DNA from: Trichobilharzia szidati
Lineage: Eukaryota > Platyhelminthes > Trematoda > Strigeidida > Schistosomatidae
Reading direction: 5' to 3'
DNA: 64,000 nt
NCBI GenBank assembly: GCA_944472155.2
Contig: OX235271.1
Location: 81,171,256 to 81,235,255 of the forward strand
Made by a program: the position numbers and the translations under genes. The notes beneath the pieces were generated by a model. That model saw only the letters and a program-made list of their open reading frames with translations. It had not been told where the DNA came from and made no database searches. The stretch's first letter is position 1; the number at the start of each line of letters is the position of its first letter. Shown here piece after piece: positions 55,132 through 64,000 of the stretch.

Positions 55132-55259
55132 CGTCCAATAGGATCACCATCCAACCTATAGAAGTTTTTCCAAGAATGTTGTTGTGTTCCTGATTTTTCA
55201 TGTGTATGTGATTTTCTACCAGATAATGAATAGAAATTACGGCGCGTTGACATCTTCAT
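55132..55259 (-). CDS. Kinase exon 1 (start codon, N-terminus)
   Basis: The exon encodes 42 residues plus two bases. It is a polar, basic N-terminus that runs into the first glycine of the ATP-binding loop (LDGDPIG). The start is the ATG at 55259-55257. An in-frame TGA lies nine bases upstream (55268-55266), and a second in-frame ATG follows two codons later. The exon ends CG before a GTAAGT donor, so the split codon is completed as Arg by exon 2. The frame is read directly. That this is the true N-terminus is inferred from the upstream stop, and transcript data could still add an alternative first exon. Confidence 0.82.
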
Positions 55260-55356
55260 ATGTAATCACATTACAAATTCAATTGAATAGGTAAATTTTT
55301 CGGAGGAGATAAGGATTGGACAATGAAGCGAGTTTCTTGAGCTATTTTACTTTATC

Positions 55357-55372
55357 CTGAAAAAATAATGTT
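55357..55372 (-). promoter_or_regulatory. Candidate 3' splice acceptor in the kinase 5' UTR
   Basis: On the minus strand a T-rich tract ending TTTTTTCAG lies about 98 nt upstream of the start codon. It would make a good acceptor, either for a 5' UTR intron or for spliced-leader trans-splicing, which flatworms use for some mRNAs. This is only a sequence match; no leader or upstream donor was identified. Confidence 0.4.
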
Positions 55373-56271
55373 TTAAAAAAGAATTGATTAGATGGATGAC
55401 AACGTGGAGACAAACAATTAAATGAGTAATTTCAAATAAAAATAAAGAATTTTATTTTCGAAAGAGATAGATCTGCAAGTTCATTAGCGGTGATCAGTGT
55501 TACTGAAATAGTAATTTGTTATAATTTCCTATATTTTAAATATATCATTGCTATCAAGACGAAATCCGAAAATTACACTCTTCCCAGACTGTTTATCGAA
55601 TACACTTAAGTAACGTACCGAATACGAAAACAGATAACGTTAGTGACCTTGATCTGAAATTGACACAATTTGGGAGAGTAAACTTATAGTGAATGATATA
55701 AACACAAAACAGCCTGAAGTAGCACAACAGTTTTCGCCTCAGCCAATCTAGTATTTTAAAGTATACAAGAGAAAAGTGAAAGGTATCTAGGCCTGTTTGT
55801 AGGAAAGAAGACATATGAATCAGTGTAACTTCGGTTTTTCATGAGTTTATGTCTTAGGGCGGAATCTAAGCATGTCTTCGATATTAAAGGTCACGAAAGG
55901 GTTCCGTTATGATATATATCTGAAATTACCCAATTTCACACTTGCGTGATATAAGCAATTTTCCGAATGCAGGAACCAACAACGTCACCGTTCGTTTTCT
56001 CTGAAGTTGTTTCTAATTTATGGGGTCATACTTACTTAGTGGGTAAATTTGATTTAACTGTGGCGATAAATTGATTATTAGGGCTAAAAACCTACATCTA
56101 ACGATGATTATTGAAGCTAACGCCATTAAGTGTATATATTTGACCAAAATGGCCGTGCTATCTAATCTATCTATCCAGGATGGCGGCCTGTTTGACATCT
56201 GGTCTACCTTTCTGTACATCTACATATTTGCATCTAATACATCATGTTTCCATTTTTAATTTTAACAAAAT
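55373..56271. other. Upstream region of the kinase gene and 5' leader of the next element
   Basis: The kinase promoter should lie here, read on the minus strand, but no specific element could be supported. The part from about 56060 may be the 5' UTR of the retroelement at 56272 (GATGGCGGCCTGTTTGACATC). Confidence 0.3.
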
Positions 56272-57603
56272 ATGGTCACAAATCGTATCAAATACAGTAA
56301 TGAATTCATTAAATGTTTTAAACCATATGACTTTCATGCATCTAATAAAACTAAGAGAAAACATCATGGTGGTTGGCAACGCGCTCTCAAACGGACACCA
56401 TTATATCGCACAACTATTCCTGTTATTGTCAGTTCAAACTGCCGTTCACTTCCCAACAATATTATGCATCTCCAGTCTCTCTTATCATCTGATACTTATC
56501 ACAATACTGCGATAGTCACATTACAAGAAACATGGCTCCATGATCTTTATGACGACAACCTGGTTTCTCTAAATGGTTTCACATTGTTTAAACAAGATCG
56601 AATATGCTCTAGAAAGAAAAGAGGTGGAGGAGTCGCAACCTTCATTCATTCTCAGTGGTCAACTTCAAATAGTGTATGTTTTTCTTTCTCTAGTGACATT
56701 ATTGATTGTATTACAGTCAAATGTCGTCCGAAACACCTATCCAAGTTTAAATACGTCTTCATCTCAAACATTTATGTTACTCCTGGATGTTCCGCCTCGG
56801 ATCTATCTCATTTTGCCGATGAATTCACAGCATTCGCGGTTACACATCTTGAAAACTCTTTATCAGTTGTTACTGGAGATTTCAATACCAGTGACTGTTC
56901 TTTTCTTGAATCATTAGGTCATGTCAACATTGTCAAATTTCCAACTCGACTTGATAAAACTCTGGATCTAGTATTTACTAATGATGCGGAAATATATGAA
57001 GCACGCAGACGTGCTCCTATAATGAACTCTGATCATTGTATTATTCGGATATTACCCAAGATATATAGCAGATATCACTCTAATATCCTCTCGAATCTCT
57101 CCAGGAAAACACAACAAAGATGTTACTCACAAGAAAACGTGCTCAAACTAAGATGTATGTTAAATGACACAAACTGGGAACTTTTCACTGAACACACTCT
57201 GGATGATACTATTTCCAATCTGACTGACTATCTTAAATTCTGCCTTGATGTATGCTGTCCTAAACAGATACTTTTCAAAAGAATAGATCATTTCTCTTCT
57301 CCTCATCTCAAAAAGCTTCGAAGAGAAAAAGAGAGACTGTACAAGGCTAAGGATAAAGCTGGTCTTAGGAGAATAAACATCCAAATCAAATCCGAAATCA
57401 AGAGGTTAAACAATATTTATAATCAAAGAATTTTGTCATGTAAAACTCCTGGGAACATGTGGAAGCTTTTCAAAGAAATTACAGGTTGTGGTAAGCATAG
57501 TTCTTGTTCTCCCTCTATTGATGTAAATACTCTTAATAGATCTTTTATCCGCCTTCCCAATGTACCTTCTAGCTTCAATGTAACAAATAACATGACCAGT
57601 TAA
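56272..57603 (+). CDS. CR1/Jockey-like endonuclease-only frame, 443 codons, intact
   Basis: An uninterrupted frame from ATG 56272 to TAA. It encodes an AP-endonuclease (EEP) domain with all usual catalytic landmarks: SSNCRSLPNN (Asn), LQETWL (Glu), GDFNTSD (Asp and Asn) and NSDHCII (Asp and His). It lacks an RT: after the post-endonuclease region (KLRREKERLYKAKDKAG, GNMWKLFKEITG, VNTLNRSFI) the frame ends and a 3' UTR follows. In full-length CR1/Jockey elements an RT of several hundred residues comes next. An internal deletion at about 57550-57610 is the likely cause. The upstream ORF1 is not visible. It could also be a nonautonomous derivative or a retained endonuclease. Confidence 0.82.
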   Translation: MVTNRIKYSNEFIKCFKPYDFHASNKTKRKHHGGWQRALKRTPLYRTTIPVIVSSNCRSLPNNIMHLQSLLSSDTYHNTAIVTLQETWLHDLYDDNLVSLNGFTLFKQDRICSRKKRGGGVATFIHSQWSTSNSVCFSFSSDIIDCITVKCRPKHLSKFKYVFISNIYVTPGCSASDLSHFADEFTAFAVTHLENSLSVVTGDFNTSDCSFLESLGHVNIVKFPTRLDKTLDLVFTNDAEIYEARRRAPIMNSDHCIIRILPKIYSRYHSNILSNLSRKTQQRCYSQENVLKLRCMLNDTNWELFTEHTLDDTISNLTDYLKFCLDVCCPKQILFKRIDHFSSPHLKKLRREKERLYKAKDKAGLRRINIQIKSEIKRLNNIYNQRILSCKTPGNMWKLFKEITGCGKHSSCSPSIDVNTLNRSFIRLPNVPSSFNVTNNMTS

Positions 57604-58215
57604 ACGTGAAACCTGTGACTTGCTTTGTTATTAACAACATAATTTCATACTCTTTTATTTCTCTCTTATTTCGTATTCTTTAGTGAACTCCTTCTTCAAA
57701 CTCACTTAGCTACCTGAAATATTAACATTGGCTTCCTTTTTTGTACTTTACTATATTCCTTCTATTGTGTATCCACTGGTTCTGACTATATTAGCACTAT
57801 GAGTATTACAAAATTGTCGTGTCATTAACCATCATGTAATTATTAGTTTTGTGGTTGTTTTTCTTATTTTCTATACTTTTTGGCAATATTAAACTGACAA
57901 TCATTGTTTGTGAATGCCATAGTCACCACCTCAAAAATTTTGTATTATTCAGGATTACTCACACTACCACCACAAACACTGCATTAGACCTTGGTAGACT
58001 TTGGTACTTTTTCGCATTCATAATTATTTTGTGTTTATCCTGTTTTTTTGGTTTTTTTGCTGTTGGTGTCTTCAGATTTACTTTTTTTGTTTGTCTAATA
58101 CTTATTTTAAATGTCGGTAAAATTAGATGCAAATATTGTAGATATGTGCTGAAAATTCCACACTGTACCACTAGTACTGTTTCTGGAATAAAGCAAATTA
58201 TTATTATTAGATATC
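57604..58215 (+). mobile_element. 3' UTR and tail of the RT-less element
   Basis: An A+T-rich stretch ends TTTCTGGAATAAAGCAAATTATTATTATTAG. The same tail ends the element at 40024-40955 (minus). The 155-codon frame inside it is hydrophobic by composition only. Confidence 0.7.
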
Positions 58216-59769
58216 ATGTTCCATTATTTTTTCCACTAATATCCGCTTCTTATCTCAGGGCATGTTTGCGAATACTTCAAAAAATATCCTCCAAGATGAT
58301 CACCGCTATACTTTAATGGAAGTGAATTCATGTGTTCTGAACACCAAAGTTAATCAGATGGACCGGTGACATTTCCACATCCCGTAAGTATGCACTTCTT
58401 AACCTAAGTGTTTCTTTGAGGCTATGGAAATCATTGTGGAAGGAGTCCAAGGAGAGGAAGTCAGTTCGTTCTGCTTTATGGGTCTCGAACGTGATATATT
58501 AATAACCTCCGACTCCTTGAGTGCCCAAAATACTTGTCATTCTTTTTCATACTAATTAGAGTTAAGTTGGTTGACGTCTAGTCTGTAGCTAGTATCAACA
58601 ACAGACCAAAATTTCAACGAAGTTCTGCCTTACTATATCAGAACTCCTAGGGTAGCCGTGCTTACGTTATTAAGACTGAATCTTACACACACAGCGTAAA
58701 TGATTCCAACAGCACCTTCAAACATCTGTCTAATCCCGTGTTGCCATCCATTTTATCTTGGTGGACAATTCCTACCTTCTTTTGTTCATTAACTGAAAGA
58801 GGAAAATAAAAGTTGTACTGGTGGGAGGATAGATTTAGATAAACAGGATCGAAGCCAAAGAATAGCTGTATCACCCCTGAACAGTGCACATCAATCTATT
58901 TTCCATTTTCTGCAAATCCAAATTTCTCTCCACTCATTGCTTCGACTTTTAGCAACGAAATCGGCAAAAGAATTAATGGAATTGTTTGTGTGAAACTAGA
59001 GTGTCCTGATGGATTCCTTCGGTCGGATCTAAAAGAGAGACATGCCTGAGGCCGAAGCCTGCACCGATGTGAGGCACTGACTAGATAGCATAAAATTTAC
59101 CCTGTCATTCCTGTAATGTCCCAATGAATTATGTTTGACTACACATAAGTGACCTATGGGGATAGAACTCTAGGTCTTTTGCATGTATTTGTTTTTTGAA
59201 GAGATAAGTGATCATATCTTATTAGCACATGATGAGGACCACAATGACTTTTCAAGGAAGAGGATTCCTTAAATAATCTGAACAAATTTTACCAATATTA
59301 GCTCTTACTCCTAATGAAAGTGGCCTAAAAGTCATGTCTCGACAAAACTCATTCATACTTCTATTTGAAATATAAAATTGTGAACCATGAAACCTTTCGA
59401 GGCCGTATCATTTTGCCTTACGCGCTTAGGATACGCCGACTTAGTTGTCTTGATAAGATGAATTTCATAATTCACAATCAAGTCATCTCAGCGTATTAAT
59501 GCGTCAAGAGCCTAAAACATAAGAACACAGAATAACTTTTACAGGGTCCGGTGAAATAACAATAATGCTTGGGATGTTACGAGTGCGAAAATGGAATAAA
59601 GGTGTAGTGTACCATAATGACTGTACAAAGTAAGTGTTGGGAGAGTTACCGGGAGTTCACCAATAATTGCAACTTTTGCAGGCCGAATAACTCGAATTTT
59701 CTAGAGTTAGGGACCTCACGACCCTCGATTATTTTCTGGTCACCACATACAGACTGGGGATTAGTCCAA
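58216..59769. other. Upstream intergenic stretch, nothing firmly recognised
   Basis: 58340-58500 has a G+C-richer, protein-like look (AGGAGTCCAAGGAGAGGAAG) but no frame I can name. The 5' limit of the next element may lie as far back as about 59617. Confidence 0.3.
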
Positions 59770-61841
59770 GAACTCATTCGACTCCGTCACTGGGATGAAT
59801 ATATTTTACCACTGACTCCCTGGAGGCTGTAGTGTCCCTATTTTACGGGAATGTTATCCTTTGTCTAGATACTGTTGCTCCTAAGAAGGTAGTGAAATTA
59901 AGTAGACACCAAACTGAATACATTCCGAGGGCATGCCGCAATAAGTTAAGGAAGTTGAAGAAACAGTACTATTCCACTAAGGATATATCACTACTGCACT
60001 CAATCCATGAGTCTCTTGAATCTGTCAAGCGCCAACGCTCTCAAAAGGACCTCGACGAAGAGTTAAGGGCACTTGAAAGCACCTCCAAAGTTTATAACTT
60101 AACAACACTCCTTAAAAACGAATGAAGTGGACTAGGGACATCCCCTATTTACTTCATGACAGTTATCTACAATGTGCCTGCCACCATCTGTGAAATGTTC
60201 AGTGAATGGTTTGCAAACTTCATTTTAGAAACGCGCATTCCTGGTGACACCGGCCCCCTTACTAGCTCCTTCCTCGGAAGCATAGTGTTCACCGACCAAT
60301 TAATAGAACAAGCAGTTAAAAGCCTGAAACCTTCCACTAGCACGGGACCAGATGGCCTTGCTTCCATAATTTTCAAAAACAGTGGGTGTGATATACCCCT
60401 ACTACTTCTTAAATTCTTCTCAATATCTATGGACACTGGCACTTACCCTAATGAGTGGAAAACTAGCTTCATAATTCCACACTATAAATTCGGTGATAAG
60501 GCAAACGTCCGCAATTACAGACCCATAAATATAACCCCAGTTGTCTCTCGAATCATGGAGAAAGTTGTCAAAGATCAGTTGTCAGACTATCTACTTAAGG
60601 AAGATCTTGTTACAAGGTCTCAACACGGATTTCTCAAAAATAGGCCTTGCGTTACTTGCCACTTCGACTTTTTCAACTGCATCACTAGTAGTTGCGAAGC
60701 ACGTAAGCTAGTTGTTGTTCTCTACTTCGATATATCTAGGGCATTTGACATGGTATCTCACAGTATTCTCTTTGAGAAGCTGTATTCATGTGGGATTCGC
60801 AATCCATTACTGAGCTGGTTAAAATCGTTTCTAAGCAATAGGGTACAAATAACCAAGGTTGGATCTGTATTGTCTCATCCTAGGCAGATCACAAGTGGGG
60901 TTGTGCAAGGTAGTGTCCTAGGTCCACTTTTATTTACAGTATACATTAACAGCATTTGCAACTGCTTCACCTCAGGTAAATCATTCCTATAGGCTGACGA
61001 CCTCAAAGTCGTTTACTCCTGCTACGCTCATGAACTAAGCGATATGGTGAATAAAATACATCTTGAACTAAGTAGTCTCGCAACATGGTGTACTGAATCC
61101 TGTCTAAAGTTCAACATTGATAAATGCGGCTGGATTTGTATCGGAAACAGTAACCTTGACCTGAATCTTGAAATAAATGGGCGTAAACTAGCCAAGTTCA
61201 ACTCAGTCGTAGATCTCGGTATCAGATACTCTAGTAACTTAACATTCTCTGAACAAACTGATTATGCCAGACGTAAAACACGAAGGCTCCTAGGATGCAT
61301 AACTCGCAATTTCTTTTGTTGTGAAACTAGGGTTTTATTATATAAAGTATGTGTCCGACCTATTTTAGAATACTGCCCGTTTATTCTTAGCGGACTCAGA
61401 CAAATTGACAAGCTTAAGTTAGAAGGAGTGCAACGGCAATTCACCTTAAGAATTCTTGGTTTCGAAAGTGGTCTCCAATACTATGAACGTTGCGACAGAC
61501 TAAGTTTAGAACCACTCTGGAAAAGACGTCTTAAGCTAAACCTGATTTTTTACTACAAGCTAACTAATCTGCTCGTGCACTCCTCCGAGCCAATAATTAA
61601 ACCTACCGCTGTCATCAGTTACAATCTTAGAAATCATCACAACCTAGCTGCTAAAGAGCATTGTCAGACTTACATGCGGTATAACTTCTTAAATAAGTTT
61701 TCAGTCATTTGGAATAGACTACCAGCTGATGTGCGCGATGCAAACACACTCGCAGTGTTCATCTCCTCGGTCACCAGACTGCTCAAAGATGACAATGCAC
61801 TTCCGTGTCTGAATCTTACACCCTCTTTTCACCCTACATAG
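59770..61841 (+). pseudogene. CR1/Jockey-like non-LTR reverse transcriptase, nonsense at the active site
   Basis: From 59832 to the stop at 61839-61841 one frame of 670 codons holds only two internal stops: TGA 60123-60125 and TAG 60990-60992. Motifs in order: LKPSTSTGPDGL, IIPHYKFGDKANVRNYRPIN, SQHGFLKNRPC, VLYFDISRAFDMVSHSIL (motif A), VVQGSVLGPLLFTVYIN (motif B), FL-stop-ADDLKVV (motif C), WCTESCLKFNIDKC, then the C-terminal LYKVCVRPILEYCPF and LEPLWKRRLKLNLIFYY. A frameshift near 59805 joins the preceding RHWDEYI to DSLEAVVSLFYG. The endonuclease is absent, so the copy is 5'-truncated. It is not the same family as 56272-57603. Confidence 0.88.
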
Positions 61842-64000
61842 ATATTTTAAGTTCATTAAACGTGTGGGTTACAACAAACTACAATTATAAATTTTTTATA
61901 TTATTGGAAGTACATGACAGACATTTTTACACAGGACAATAATATTAGTTCACACAATATAAAAGTTAGCATCACGGGAATAGTTAGTTAGTGCACCAAA
62001 ATAACTATAATTACTAAACAGAATATAAATGTATATATACATATTAATCACTCCCTAAGTACTCCACTTGCTTTCTTTTGCGTTGTTGTTGTTTGTCCTC
62101 TTTTGTCTCTCACCATTTCAGCTTCCATTTGACTTTTTGAATGAGAATGAAGAATGTGGATATTTGCCCATTTACAATGACAAATGATCTGCAAACATTA
62201 TTGATCCCATATCTTACAATTCCCTCGTGAATCGCGCATTGCCTTCACCAACGACGCAACCTGGATTACAGTTGTGAAATATACCTTTATGTCAATAAAA
62301 GGTATTGATTTACAATACTTCACGATGCACAAGATTTCGAATATCACCAACAACGGGAAGATTGACAAAAGGCTTACGGAGAATTCATGCTTTTCAGTCA
62401 AATATGCCCAGCCAGTCACATTCACCCACCAGCCTTATCCTGCAATACTAGATATGTTGACACTGCAGGATGTTAACCTTCTGTATTTACCTTACGTCCA
62501 CTTTGTCATCACTGAAAAGTCATTGCAATGCTCAAGTGTTCCAACGGTGTTGACACGGACAGCATATTATCAACTATCATCGTGGTGGCTACCTATTAAT
62601 TCGAAGCATTTCTGCGTTTGCACATCCTAACTTACTGTCACAGGTGAAAACGACGTGATCCCGACAAAAGTGTAATTATAGTTCGGGAATGAAGCCAGCA
62701 GCCACCACGTAATAATATTATCCCTGTGATATTCGGGAGTGAACATCTTCCCCTTCATGTATGAGATCGCTAGTTAGCAAGGATTCCTGAACTCACTGTA
62801 ATGTGTTTTACGTTATGCTGGTTCCATTTGTAGTCATCAGCTCTGTTGGGTAGTTACTAACACTCTTCACCTGTTACGAGGATTTAAGAAGACTGGGATG
62901 AGTTCATTAACATGAGCTGAGGGTCTTAGAGGTAGTTGAGCCCTCCTCAGGGTGGATTAAATCCTTTCCAAGCAACGAGATCCAAGCAGTCAGCAACCAC
63001 TAAACCTTGAACAGTCACTCCCAGTGTATTAGAAGGCGGTGTCCTACGTCCTGTTACGTCTACAGTGAGTCAATTATGTATGTGAATATTCTTTATTTCG
63101 AGAATTTTTCTCGTAACTGATCTTAAAACAGTTCATGTATTTGATTTAAATTACTTTAGGAAGTCAGTAGAAAATGGGCTGGACGTAATAACCACAGGCA
63201 CTTCATGTGGTTACTGCAGATAAACTTAGATAAATGGGGCGACGCTTGTTACAGTAATCTTCCGTTTTCGGCAAATTATCCTCCATAATATTATTCCATC
63301 CAGCCTCCGAGGCATCACAACCCGACAATTAAGTTCCATAGGGTAGTTTGTGAACCTAACCTCGGTCTAAGTGGACACTTCAAAGATTATGTAAGCATTC
63401 TCAAAACTTCTGAAAACATGGTGTTAAATTAATAGCGAATAACACACGTGCAAGACTCCCTTGTATGCTCTATTCGAAGCTGACTGTTCTACTGAAAGAA
63501 CTGCTCAAATTATCACTTGAGAAAACGTATATAGGATTAAATTTTATCTTCGAACTGCAGCACCGTGTGAGGTAAAAAGACTTCTCAAACTCATGGAAGA
63601 GAATTGATCATTCGGTAGATAGAACAGACCTTACAATTCACAAATAAGATATTGTTCATACACAGTTACTTGTCTCACCTTTCTGAATTCCGGGACTACT
63701 TTTTAGTAAACACATACCCCTGTGTGTAGAGACCTTATGCTGTCGTTTTATTCCTCACAATAATCATGCAGGTGATAAGCTGATAGCTGAACTATTTGAA
63801 GACATTTTACGCCAGCATTAATTGAACGTGAGTACTAGTCCATGTCTGTAAACTTAAGCCGCTTTAACAACAGCAGCTGAGGATAAACTGTGCAACCATT
63901 AAGTTCTATCAATATCAAGTGCCCAAAAGTCAATGTGGTTTGTCCAGTGGGTGAGCATGCCCGTTTACTCTCACCTCAAGCGAGAGGACTCGTTGATCAC
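61842..64000. other. Window end, nothing recognised
   Basis: 61842 to about 61900 is probably the 3' UTR of the preceding element. Beyond it a 118-codon frame (62274-62630) and an overlapping antisense 75-codon frame have no domain I can name. The rest shows no gene. Confidence 0.35.

Larger units (their letters stand above)
4715..55356 (-). other. Gene span: DRAK/STK17-like Ser/Thr kinase, 3' incomplete
   Basis: This span covers six exons (55132-55259, 54720-55100, 51561-51765, 37566-37692, 26747-26795, 4715-4894) plus a possible 5' UTR. All five introns are GT-AG and every exon phase fits the next, giving one open frame of 356 residues. Seen: glycine loop at residues 42-49, ATP-anchoring K90, alpha-C E108, hinge around E169-Y170, catalytic HLDVK with D236 and K238, N241, DFG at 257-259, APE at 281-283. 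Family knowledge: the FRGGKD stretch after K90, HLD in place of HRD, and NYDPIT.ATDMW after APE are typical of the DRAK (STK17A/B) branch of the death-associated CAMK kinases, which phosphorylate myosin light chain and act in apoptosis. The function in the worm is inferred. The end of the kinase domain and the C-terminus are missing. DAPK or MLCK are less likely alternatives. Confidence 0.88.

Noticed and set aside
57849..58316. 155-codon hydrophobic frame
   Set aside because: It lies in the T-rich 3' UTR of a non-LTR element and crosses its tail; hydrophobicity comes from T-rich composition.
62198..62630. Overlapping frames on both strands, one ending GNCKIWD like a WD40 repeat
   Set aside because: Only one seven-residue match, no repeat periodicity and no splice-bounded continuation.

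Overview
The window is A+T-rich, intron-dominated, animal nuclear DNA, almost certainly from a blood fluke (Schistosoma). Three things point there: several families of tRNA-headed retroposons, remnants of the hammerhead-bearing schistosome satellite (Sm-alpha type), and RTE-, CR1/Jockey- and Penelope-type retroelements of the kind common in schistosomes. The one host gene also has the schistosome structure of a tiny 5' intron followed by very long ones. I cannot name the species from the sequence.

One host gene fills most of the window on the minus strand (55259 down to at least 4715). Six exons can be joined by eye with canonical splice sites and matching phases. Together they give 356 residues of a Ser/Thr kinase of the DAPK-related DRAK/STK17 type. 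The introns are 31, 2954, 13868, 10770 and 21852 nt. Exon 5 is only 49 nt. The 3' end of the gene (end of the kinase domain and C-terminus) lies beyond the low-coordinate edge or was not found.

The introns and flanks are packed with repeats. SINE-A (15 copies) has a tRNA-like head and a body that matches both the 5' and the 3' end of the local RTE element. SINE-B (about 20 copies, many as inverted pairs) has a tRNA-like head and a hammerhead-like motif. SINE-C has a tRNA-like head and usually lies in back-to-back pairs. RTE fragments lie at 0.8-1.5, 15.4-16.0, 20.1-21.0, 22.2-22.8, 27.2-27.7, 41.7, 44.8-45.8 and 46.8-48.0 kb. Penelope-like (PLE) pieces lie at 12.1-13.4, 14.5-15.3, 32.2-33.1, 33.2-34.2, 44.7, 45.8-46.8 and 49.5-50.2 kb. 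Two of these have an inverted terminal repeat (pLTR) attached upstream of a truncated GIY-YIG reading frame.

Upstream of the kinase gene (56-62 kb) are two CR1/Jockey-like non-LTR elements. The first has an open 443-codon endonuclease frame but no reverse transcriptase, although it keeps its 3' UTR and tail. The second is a 670-codon reverse transcriptase frame killed by two nonsense codons, one of them at the YADD active site. A decayed 149-codon frame of unknown origin lies antisense in kinase intron 4 (36.5-36.9 kb). From 61.8 to 64 kb I recognise nothing. No rRNA, functional tRNA gene or CRISPR array was seen.
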